From Amorphophallus konjac (lineage: Eukaryota; Streptophyta; Magnoliopsida; Alismatales; Araceae), in assembly GCA_022559845.1 (NCBI GenBank), contig CM040117.1, positions 77,289,731-77,353,730 on the forward strand: a stretch of 64,000 bases of DNA, written 5' to 3'. The notes under the pieces were generated by a model, which worked only from the letters and a program-made list of their open reading frames with translations, was not told the origin of the DNA and did no database searches. The translations under genes and the position numbers were made by a program. Below are positions 54,557 to 64,000 of the stretch, piece after piece. Every line of letters begins with the position of its first letter. Position 1 is the first letter of the stretch.

Positions 54557-55478
54557 AAAACGGCCCGTTGTAAAAATGACAGACCCATACATTCAGTGGT
54601 ACCCGGGGAGTCTGAGCAGCTCTCTATCCCTATCAGGGCCAAATCTCTCCAAGTCTTTATCAGATACCGATAACTGTAAGGCACTCAGTATCTTCCTAGT
54701 CCATCAGTATGACTGCTGTGGAGGTCATCAAGCACTACCTCCTCATACCCTTCGTCGATAATCGGGAAGCCAGAAATCCTGAACAAAGACCATAAGTCAA
54801 GGCTGGTCTCTCCCACTGCTATTACCACCGTGTTCCAACAACGGTCGAAACGCTCCAGTAAGGCCTGCAGCAATCCGGTGTAGCATGGGTACACGTACAG
54901 AGCGGCAGTCACCGCGTACCTGATCCCAGCTTGATCCAGCAACACCCGATAGTGGTGGACAATCCCCATCAACCACTCTGTGGCACCCTGGCGGGAGTAA
55001 TGTGACGACATCACTATCCAGCGGCCATACCAGCTAATGACGTTCTGCCGCATGATTCCATTCATCATACTGTGGTCATCGTAGCCCTCTCCAGCGTACT
55101 GTACACCAGCGGGCTTCAATACCAATCTAGCAATTCCCTCTGTCTCTGTGCGATGGTGGCCGTGCAAATCCCAGCTAGCGGGGCAAATCGGCCCAACTCT
55201 GACTCCGGATTGCTCCGCCACGCCAAAGAACCCCAGGCAATCAACACTGGGGAACTCGCGCTGCCTCTAGTAGTCCTCTGAAAAGCTCGGATAGCTGCAG
55301 AAAGCGGTACCAAGCAAGCTGTCTCTGCGGATCAAAATGGCACGCTCGAGCCGACGGCAGGCTCCCGGAACCTGTGAGTCACCCTCCTTCGCGCTAGGAG
55401 GGACATAGCCACGGATGAATTCAAGCAGATGACGATCTAGGGGGAACTCCAATGGATAGCCCCCGCTCCGGTCGTAAC
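54557..55478 (-). pseudogene. PMD protein, N-terminal part, cut by D and E
   Basis: Minus-strand frame from the E LTR at 55478 (FPLDRHLLEFIRGYVPPSAK), one TAG at 55264, then 54685-55221 (SHYSRQGATEWLMGIVHHYR; FDRCWNTVVIAVGETSLDLW; FRISGFPIIDEGYEE), ending in TGA near 54685 with similarity continuing toward the D junction. The G-E-x-x-L-x-L-W-x-L-x-x-I-S-G-x-P-I block is the characteristic early part of the plant mobile domain. The C-terminal half is at 13364-14242. The start lies beyond E. Confidence 0.6.
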
Positions 55479-57060
55479 TGTAAGGTTTCGCACAGTACCT
55501 ACGGGCGACGCAGCGGATTACAAAAATTCATTTGCCCGATCCCGGTGTTATGGAAAACTTAATCTGTGTTCTAATCGGTGTTTCTAATACCCTAATTACG
55601 GGTTACGTGTTTCACCTTACGCGGAACGATGCTGTCCGCGATGCCCGATGTAGAATATCAAGCCGCACAGATGTACGGCCTCTAGAGCAGATCCACACGG
55701 ACCCTTACGCAGTGACGGTACCTCCCCGGTACAACTTTCCCCGACTCTATCACCTTCTGGAGAGAGAGAGAGCAAGGGGGAGAAAGGGGGGAGGCTAAAC
55801 CTCCTCTCTTAAGCTTATGTGCTTGCTTAAGCTTAAGAGGTTAGAAGAATTCGAATGAACTCACGTAGGTTGGTAATATATAGAGATTTGGACCTTTTCT
55901 AAAGACATCCAAAGGACCAAGACTGTATATATGTCCTATCTCATATTATACATATGTATTAAGCTCCATTTACACTCCTTTCCAAAAGGAATTAAATGGA
56001 AATAATACATACACTTGTATAATAATAATCTGTCACCCAAGATTCCATTGTGTGTGATCCTCTAGGCCCATAGTCACTCTAGTTTAAGACCCATTAACTT
56101 CTAATTCCCAATTAGAAGTAAATTAAACATATTCTTCGCTTCTACAAGAGCCGAATAATAGTTTTATTTATTCCGAACCTTCGATCACGTTGGGTCAAAC
56201 AAATCCGCATGATCCTAGAGGACGCCGGGTTAAAACCAGCCTGTCTGGTACCTGTAAGTCCACAGTTACCGCATCGATATAATCTCTCGCTCCTTCTATG
56301 AGTCTAGTATGATCGAGGGTACGGTTTCTGTCAAACCCCATGATCGTTCCATTTGACTATGACATCTTTAAAGTGTATGACGTCCGTTCTAAACGAACTC
56401 ACACGACCCTGGCTAGGGATTTAACGGAGCGTCAATGTCATGACCCATTAATTGTCTGATATATACCCGACAGTGAGCGATCTCTTCTTGACCATTGATG
56501 ATCTTCACACGTATCCTGGAGTGGTTAACGACTCGGCAACTCATGACTTATGGTTAAAGTCACTTAGCCAAGTAATTAAACCATTCCAATCCTCGTGTAA
56601 GATCCGATCAATGTCTCAGGTCAAAGGACCAACGATGCTACTGAGATTGTTGGATCTTCAGTTGACATTAGGTATAATCAACCATCTGAAGATCCAATAG
56701 CGGATCAGTTCAGTGTACATCCTCCAAGGACATACACCTACACATATGTGTTGGTGCCCCGCACCAATGACCATGAGACTGGTCACTGACACATCATGTG
56801 TACTGGTTTAATAGGTAATCAAAGTCCCCGAGTGATTACCCTCCAACCATGAACAGTTTAAGGTATGTGTACATGTAAAGTCAATCTCATGTTCGAGATC
56901 CCATCTCAAGCTGACTTTACAACCACATATCCTAGGGACAACGTAAAGTAACACAATCGCATATTTATGCTCAAACACCACTTTATTAATAATGAACAAG
57001 ATCGTACAACTATTGGGCCTACCCGACCCGAAATTGGCCTGTAGCACACCAACACTAACA
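55479..57060 (-). repeat. 3' LTR of E
   Basis: 1582 bp, sense TGTTAGTGTTGG...CCTTACA. Sense TATA-like CTATATATTA at 55875-55883 and a (GA)n run at 55760-55770. The first 1.14 kb match 62859-64000 with few differences. No gene. Confidence 0.92.
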
Positions 57061-57072
57061 ATCTCCCACTTG
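57061..57072 (-). other. Polypurine tract of E
   Basis: Sense CAAGTGGGAGAT adjoining the LTR start TGTTAGTG; overlaps the region just after the pol stop (57075). Confidence 0.75.
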
Positions 57073-57074
57073 AA

Positions 57075-59942
57075 CTACAGCCAATTACCCACAACTTTGA
57101 GGCCCATCTTATCCCGATGACGCTTAATACAGTCTGTGTCAAAGTCTTAGTCAGTGGATCTGCTATGTTGTCTTCTGACGGTACACGCTCTACCGTCACA
57201 TCTCCACGATCAACAATCTCCCGAATAAGGTGAAAGCGCCTGAGAATATGCTTTGACCTTTGGTGAGATATCGATTCTTTCGCCTGGGCGATGGCCTAAT
57301 GGGATGGGAGCTGTTATCTCGGGAACTACGCCAAGTTCCAAGATGAATTTCTTCATCCAGACGGCTTCTCCAACTGACTGCCCCTCCATTCAACATGAAT
57401 ACAAATTCAGACATGGATTTGTAGTTATCTGTATCTGACTGGAAACTAGAATCTGTGTAAGCTCTAAGCTATAGGTCCTCTCCTTCATAAAGTAAAAAAA
57501 TATCCTTAGCCCTTCGCAGGTACTTAAGGATGCCCTTTACTACCTTCCAGTGCTCTTCGCTTGGATTTGCCTGATATCTACTGACAATGCTTAAAATATT
57601 GACAACATCAGGCCGTGTACATAGCATTGCATACATGATTGACCCTATCGCCGAAGCATAGGGTACCTTATTCATGTGTGTCACATCCTCAGAAGTTTTA
57701 GGACTCATCCCTTTGGATATGCAAATTCCATGTCTCATGGGAATGAGACATCTCTTGGAATTTTTCATCCTAAACCTTTTGAGGATAGTATCTATGTACA
57801 TGGATTGGGATAATCCTAGCATCCTTTTAGATCTATCTCGATAGATTCTTATGCCCAACACATAGGATGCTTCTCCCAAATCCTTCATGGAGAAAGTCTT
57901 GGACAACCAAGACTTGGTTGATGTCAACATCTCTACATCATTCCCAATGAGTAAGATGTCATCAACATAAAGGACCAAGAAGGTCACAGAGCTCCCACTG
58001 ACCTTCTTGTAAACACAGGGTTCATCTTCATTCCGAATGAAGTTGAAAGATTTGACAGCCTCATCAAATCTTAAGTTCCAGCTTCTAGATGCCTGCTTTA
58101 ATCCATAAATGGACCTTTGAAATTTGCGTACCTTATTAGGATGCAGCTTGGAGGTGAATCCTTCAGGCTGTACCATGTACACCTCTTCTGATAGATTTCC
58201 ATTAAGAAAAGCTGTCTTCACATCCACTTGCCAGATCTCATAATCTAGGTATGCAGCAATGGCAAGGAGGATTTTGATTAACTTAACCATGGCTACCGGC
58301 AAAAACGTCTCGTCGTAGTCAATGCCTTGCCTTTGACGATATCCTTTCGCCACTAGTCTAGCCTTATATGTGTCAATCTGTCCATCTGCACCGTTTTTCC
58401 TTTTGAAAATCCATTTGCAGCCGATAGGGACCTTCCCTTCGGGTACATCAACTAAGTTCCAAACTTTGTTGGTGTACATAGACTGGATTTCTGAATCTAT
58501 TGTCTCTTGCCATTTCTCGGAGTCTACACTACGGATCGCCTCCTGGTACGACTGACGATCATCATCCTCATCGATACATACCTTAGAGGACCATGTCCAA
58601 CATATCTCTCAGGTTCTCTCGGTAGTCTACCAGATCTCCGTAGTGTCAGTGATTCACTTTGAATAGGATCAACCGATACAGTCTCATCTAATGAGTTTGT
58701 GTCTATGGGTTGTGGTTCTTGGACCTCGTCCAATTCTATCTGGCTCCCACTATTTTTTTGGAGTAGATATTCTCTTTCCAGAAATATAGCTCTCTTGGCC
58801 ACTAAGACCCTTTGCTCAGAAGGGTGATAGAAATAATATCCAAACGTCTCCTTTGGATATCCTACAAACCTACACTTATCGGTCCTCGACTCAAGCTTAT
58901 CACTCTCGTTCTTCTTTACGTGAGCAGGACACCCCCAAATTTTAATGTGATTAAAATTTAGTTTCCTGCCCTTCCATATCTCATATGGTATAGAAGGAAC
59001 TGATTTACTTGAGATCCTATTCAATAAATATGCTGCAGTCTCTAATGCATAGCCCCAGAGAGACAAGGGTAGTCCTGACATAGACATCATGGATCGGACC
59101 ATGTCTAACAAGGTCCTGTTTCTCCTCTCGGATACACCATTGTGCTGCGGTGTATACGGTGGAGTCCACTGAGAAACTATTCCATGGTCTTTAAGATAAG
59201 AAGTGAATTCATGGCTTAAGTATTCACCTCCTCGATCCGATCGAAGAGTCTTAATACTTTTGCCTATCTGTTTCTCTACTTCATTCTTGTATTCTTTAAA
59301 ATTCTCAAAGGCTTGTGACTTATGTCTCATTAAATACACATAGCCATATCTAGAGAAGCCATCAATAAAAGAAATGAAATAGAGATAACTTCCTTTTGCT
59401 TCTATGGACATGGGTCCATACACATCCGAGTGTATGAGCTCGAGAAGGTCAACAGTCCTCTCACCATGTCCACCAAATGGAGCCTTGGTCATTTTCCCCA
59501 TGAGACACGACTCACAGGTATCAAATGGCTTGTATTCGAACGAATTCAAATACCCATTTGAGTGTAAGTGAGAGACTCTTTTCTCATCTACATGACCAAG
59601 TCTGCAATGCCATAGATATGCAAAATTCACTTCATCACCATTGGAAATTTACATAACATTAGAACGTGTATCTAATACATAAAGACCATTGACTAATGAA
59701 CCATTGGCTATAATCAAACTATTATTCATTATAGAGCACCCAGTGCTATTGAAAGTCAATGTATATCCAATGTTATACAACCCAGAGATTGAAATAATGT
59801 TCTTAATAATATTAGGAACATAATAATAGTCATTCAACTCCAGAATGACTCCTGAAGGTAAACTGAGGCGTGCAGTCCCGACAGCTTTGGCAGCAACTAA
59901 AGCTTCATTGCCCATCCTCAGTTCAATCTCCCTTTTGCCTAG
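57075..59942 (-). pseudogene. pol: E pol: protease flank, integrase, RT, RNase H, several breaks
   Basis: 59649-59915 is the GAG-pre-integrase side (LPSGVILELNDYYYVPNIIK). 58524-59630 is integrase: H-C-R-L-G-H ... C-E-S-C zinc domain, DVYGPM, SDRGGEYLS and E in HNGVSERRNRT. 57469-58479 is RT with YVDD (VLYVDDILLIGND, ~57950). RNase H is short: after GGAVSW, about 60-70 bases covering the T-x-E-A-E-Y region are missing, and a second loss precedes HQRSKHILRRFHLIREI. The end NIADPLTKTL is intact, stop at 57075. Stops also at ~59940, 59647 and 57467. It cannot make a working polymerase-RNase H. Confidence 0.85.
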
Positions 59943-60881
59943 TCACCTTCTATTTGCCAGCACCTGCACAAAATTGCAGATATGAGATGCACATCCAGTA
60001 TCCAATACCCATGATGTGGATTCCATATATGACAAATTAAGGTCTATGACAAAAATACATTCATTTAGAATTGCCTTGTAATTCTTTTTCCAATGCCCAG
60101 TTTCCCCGCATCGAAAACATTTGTCTTCCTTTTCATTCTTCTTGCCCTTCCCTTTGTCAACTTTGGCGAGTTGCTTACCCGTGGCCCTTTTCTTTCCCTT
60201 CCCTTTGTTACTCGTGGTGGATATTTGAGAGGCCTTCCTTTTCTTGTTGGCCCGGCCAACAATCATTACAGACGAAGATGGTTTATCTTTCTGCATGGTT
60301 CCTTCAGCACTCTTTAACATATTGAACAGCTCTGGGAGAGTTGCTTCAATCATGTTCATGTTAAAGTTTATGATGAAGGAAGAAAAGGAATCGGACAATG
60401 ACTGGAGTATAAGATCAATGCATAGTTCAAGATCCAACTTGAACCCCAATGCATTGAGTCTTTCAATCCACTCCATCATTTTCAGTACATGGGCCTGTAC
60501 TGATGAACCCTCAGACATCCGTATCCTGAAAAATCTTTTGGAGATGTCATACCTCTCAATCCTACCTTACTCCCCGAAGAGCTGGCGTAGATTGAGAAGT
60601 ATACTTCTACAATCAGTCTTTTCAAATTGCCTCTACAGCTCGGGAGCCATAGAGACCAACATGTAACATTGGGCTAGGGATGAGTCCTCAGACCACTTGG
60701 CATAAGCGAGTAACTCACCCTCGTCAGCATCAGGAGCTGGCTCAGAATGAACCGTGTCCAACACGTACGTAATCTTTTCGGCGGTAAGGACTATGCGTAG
60801 ATTACGCAGTCAATCCGAGTAGTTCGGTCCAGTTAATCTATTTGCATCCAAGATGCCGCGGAGGGGGTTGGACGACGACAT
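59943..60881 (-). pseudogene. gag: E gag (UBN2 type) and start of protease
   Basis: ATG at 60881 (MSSSNPLRGILDANRLTGPN). TGA at 60810 replaces the expected Trp before LRNLRIVL, and more stops follow near 60633 and 60567. The later part is clear (SEGSSVQAHVLKMMEWIERL; LILQSLSDSFSSFIINFNMN), then a Lys-rich stretch, one zinc knuckle CFRCGETGHWKKNY (last Cys changed to Tyr) and the protease site WVLDTGCASHICN near 59985. The changes fit C-to-T decay. Confidence 0.82.
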
Positions 60882-62845
60882 TGTAATCTAGATAAGAAAT
60901 AAAAGATAACTTAGCATGTGTTCAAATTCTAACTTAGATGTGGTTTTCTATCTTAGTTAGTCCCACTATTTTTCGATCGAACTATATAACCCTCAGTATA
61001 TAGAACGGGAGATCAGCGAGATCAACCTAGTGGGTCGGAATCCCAACGAGACTGATGTACGACCTTGTGGAAAGCACAACAAGTCATACACCATCTCAAG
61101 GGCAGTCAACAGACACTTGCATCTAATGCAATATCCGATATTCGGCCCCCGAGAAATCATCCCCTTGTGGAAAGTACAACAAAGGATATTCTCAGTTAGA
61201 TCTAACCATCATTACTACATAGTAATGAGTTCATGACCCGACCCTTGTGGAAAGCACAACAAGGCCGAGTTCAATTCCTCACCCCATTGAGGCCGAGCCT
61301 TGGAGTTTAATCCCGGCCCCAAACTCATGGACCTTGTGGAAAGCACAACAAATCCATGAAATGAAGATGTTCATTCACTCCATAATGATGGAGGGCCACG
61401 ACGACTCCTAGAGCCACGCTTACCAGATCTAAAATTTAAGCGCGAGGGAATTCAATTTTATCTTGATCTCACCATAGGTGGTAATATAAATATATCCAAT
61501 ATATTTACCGTACCTAGTAGTTTGCACAAAATAAATGTATCCAATGCAAAATTAAACGCAAGTGATTATGGACTTTAACCCTAATGTAACTAAGACATCC
61601 GACCCGCTTCCGAAGCAGCTGGATCGTCCTCGTCGGGTGTGCTCCGCGCTTTCAAACTTCGACGCCGCATCAATTATAACTTTTACACGGCACGCAGGCC
61701 GAAAAAATTAAATTATATGTGACTTAAATTCCAGTAGCCCTTAGGGCGAGTACAACAATGGAGGAAGATAGAAGTACATTAGAATTTTAACAGAGAGAGA
61801 AAGGAGGTTCGCAGACCCCAATTAATTACATTAATCCAAGTCCATGATCACTTGCCAACCAATTCAAATAAAATCAATCAAGGGTTATTTTCTGAAAATA
61901 ATCCTTACTTTTGAATTTAAAAAATGGGATGTGCAAACAAAAACAGGCCAACTTTGTTTAATTTTAAAAATCAAAGCATGATTAACTAAAATTAAACATA
62001 CAAGCAGGCCAATACAATGTAAATAAAGTAAAGCACTTAAAGAACTATCTTTTTCTACAGGGACATCTAATTGAGATAATTAATTAAATTTAAATTTAAA
62101 TTTAATTATCCAATAATCAAATTTAAATTCAAATTTTAAACATGTCAATAATTTAAATTTAAATTCAAACTAATTATCCAATAATTTTGTTTGAAAGTAA
62201 ATTTAAAATAATGCAATTATCCTCAATTAGCTATTTTCTAAAATTCAAAATTTGAATTTATCAATTATCTAATAATTAAAAATTCAATTAATTAAAATTT
62301 TCACATTTAACTTCAATAAAATTTAAAATTTGAATTTTCTAATTATCTAATAATTAAAAACTTAAATATTAAAATTTATTTAAGTAACTTCAATTATTAC
62401 CATTTTATCTCAAGGTAAATAGTGATTATCTCACCTCGGTAAATTTAAATCGATTAAATAAAATTTAATATTTGACATTTACTTTTGAGATAACACTATT
62501 TAACTTACTCGATAAAATTCTATTTAATTTACTGTGCATTTTGATATATATATCCTATATATATATATATGCACATAATAAATTAAATAAGGTTAAAAAC
62601 GTAAATTTGCCGGGCGCCGCCCACCACGCGTGCGCCGCCCACGCAGCTCACGCGGCGGGCGCAGTGCGCCCAAAACGGGCCAGCAAAAAGAATTTTTTTA
62701 AAAAAATTTTGTAGCTAGGATGCCCGGCATCCAGGAAGAGTAGAGATGCCCAGCATCCCATTCTTCTAATAATAATTGAAGATTTTAATGTCCCTGAAAT
62801 ATGATTCTAAACGGTGATAAAAACACCGACCAGAGCGCGAACCTG
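60882..62845 (-). other. Long untranslated leader of E with fourfold repeat and AT/GC-biased blocks
   Basis: No ORF supported. Four copies of ccttgtggaaagcacaacaa lie at about 61053, 61162, 61241 and 61331. 62070-62420 is very AT-rich (aatttaaatttaaa). 62610-62680 is a GC-rich island (gccgggcgccgcccaccacg). An inverted word ggatgcccggcatcc is at 62718. Two kilobases is long for a copia leader. Confidence 0.7.
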
Positions 62846-62857
62846 GCTCTGATACCA
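62846..62857 (-). other. Primer binding site of E (tRNA-Met type)
   Basis: TGGTATCAGAGC, one base from the LTR end CTTACA. Confidence 0.93.
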
Positions 62858-62858
62858 C

Positions 62859-64000
62859 TGTAAGGTTTCGCACAGCACCTACGGGCGACGTAGCGGATAA
62901 AAAAAAATTCATTTGCCCGATCCCGATGTTATGGAAAGCTTAATCTGTGTTCTAATCGGTGTTTCTAATACTCTAATTACGGGTTACATGTTTCACCTTG
63001 CGCGGAACGATGCTGTCCGCGATGCCCGATGCAGAATATCGAGCCGCACAGATGTACGACCTCTAGAGCAGATCCACACGGACCCTTGCGCAGTGACGGT
63101 ACCTCCCCGGCACAACTTTTCCCGACTCTATCACCTTCTGGAGAGAGAGAGAGAGAGAGCAAGGGGGAGAAAGGGGGGAGGCTAAACCTTCTCTCTTAAG
63201 CTTATGTGCTTGCTTAAGCTTAAGAGGTTGGAAGAATTCGAATGAACTCACGTAGGTTGGCTATATATAGAGATTTGGACCTTTTCTAAAGACATCCAAA
63301 GGACCAAAACTGTATATATGTCCTATCTCATATTATACATATGTATTAAGCTCCATTTACACTCCTTTCCAAAAGGAATTAAATAGAAATAATACATACA
63401 CTTGTATAATAATAATCCGTCACCCAAGATTCCATTGTGTGTGATCCTCTAGGCCCATAGTCACTCTAGTTTAAGGCCCATTAACTTCTAATTCCCAATT
63501 AGAAGTAAATTAAACATATTCTTCACTTCTACAAGAGCCGAATAATAGTTTGATTTATTCTGAACCTTCGATCACGTTGGGTCAAGCAAATCCGCATGAT
63601 CCTAGAGGACGCCGGGTTAAAACCCGCCTGTCTGGTACCTGTAAGTCCACAGTTACCGCATCGATATAATCCCTCGCTCCTTCTATTAGTCTGGTACGAT
63701 CGAGGGTACGGTTTCTGTCAAACCCCATGATCGTGCCATTTGACTATGACCTCCTTAAAGTGTATGACGTCTGTTCTAAACGAACTCACACGACCCTGGC
63801 CAGGGATTTAACGGAGCGTCAATGTCATGACCCATTAACTGTCTGATATAAACCCGACAGTGAGCGATCCCTTCTTGACCATTGACGATCTTCACAGGTA
63901 TCCTGGAGTGGTTAACGACTCGGCAACTCATGACTTATGGTTAAAGTCACTTAGCCAAGTAATTAAAACATTCCAATCCTCGTGTAAGATCCGATCAATG
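62859..64000 (-). repeat. 5' LTR of E, partial
   Basis: First 1142 bp (in plus coordinates) of the LTR, matching 55479 onward; cut by the window end. It has a longer (GA)n run (63140-63157) than the 3' LTR and an extra A run at 62900. Confidence 0.92.

Larger units (their letters stand above)
55479..64000 (-). mobile_element. Ty1-copia element E (Tnt1-94-like Pol), right end outside window
   Basis: 3' LTR at 55479-57060, polypurine tract, pol, gag, a 2-kb leader, PBS at 62846-62857, and a 5' LTR from 62859 running off the window (expected end near 64440). Order gag-PR-IN-RT-RH on the minus strand. Distinct from the Sireviruses: LTRs 1.58 kb, short gag. Closest in my memory to plant copia proteins named after Tnt1-94 (possibly the Tork/TAR side). 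The left TSD candidate is GTAAC (55474-55478); the partner is out of view. Confidence 0.87.

Noticed and set aside
62070..62420. AT-rich block as a matrix attachment site or a separate MITE
   Set aside because: No terminal inverted repeats or TA/TAA duplication found; it is simply part of E's leader.
1..64000. tRNA, rRNA or intact host protein-coding genes
   Set aside because: Both strands were read. The tRNA-like words are primer binding sites (TGGTATCAGAGC) only. No rRNA, and no exon series with conserved host domains apart from the broken PMD frame.

Overview
The window is nuclear DNA of a flowering plant. Almost all of it is nested LTR retrotransposons: Ty1-copia of the Sirevirus type, a second Ty1-copia lineage, Ty3-gypsy chromovirus derivatives and a Tat-like Ty3-gypsy. 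I see no intact host gene. The only plausible host sequence is a broken plant-mobile-domain (PMD) reading frame. I cannot name the species.

Layout by position. 1-7168: minus-strand Sirevirus F (end of the 3' LTR, pol, most of gag), cut inside gag. 7169-13357: minus-strand Tat-like gypsy G (start of RT, gag-protease-G-patch ORF, leader, 5' LTR), cut inside pol. 13358-14242 and 54557-55478: two halves of the PMD frame, split by element D. 14243-54556: plus-strand gypsy-derived element D, target-site duplication (TSD) AAAAC. D contains C, a minus-strand relative, in its 5' LTR (16713-24018, TSD GTTTC), and A, a minus-strand Sirevirus-like composite, in its 3' LTR (27422-52870, TSD CTGGT). A contains a solo LTR of the C/D type (47639-50021, TSD CAATC), a nearly complete Sirevirus B with a tail of a second copy (32929-44666), and a 379-bp-arm inverted repeat (44685-45480). 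55479-64000: minus-strand copia E, running off the right end.

The TSDs and interruptions give a relative order: PMD, then D, then C and A independently, then the solo LTR and the B block inside A. E also cut the PMD sequence, but its time relative to D is not fixed.

Most unusual: C and D are non-autonomous. They keep a gag-like N-terminus and an integrase C-terminal (GPY/F) plus chromodomain tail, but protease, RT, RNase H and the integrase core are replaced by an unrecognised protein region conserved in both, with four H-x-R-x3-G-C-P-G-P-P type repeats. Their LTRs and the solo LTR share a transcribed block with a hairpin showing compensatory base changes next to an AGGTGAGC splice-donor-like motif. 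A lacks pol but keeps a six-zinc-knuckle gag and an intact 636-residue protein in the envelope-like position of Sireviruses.
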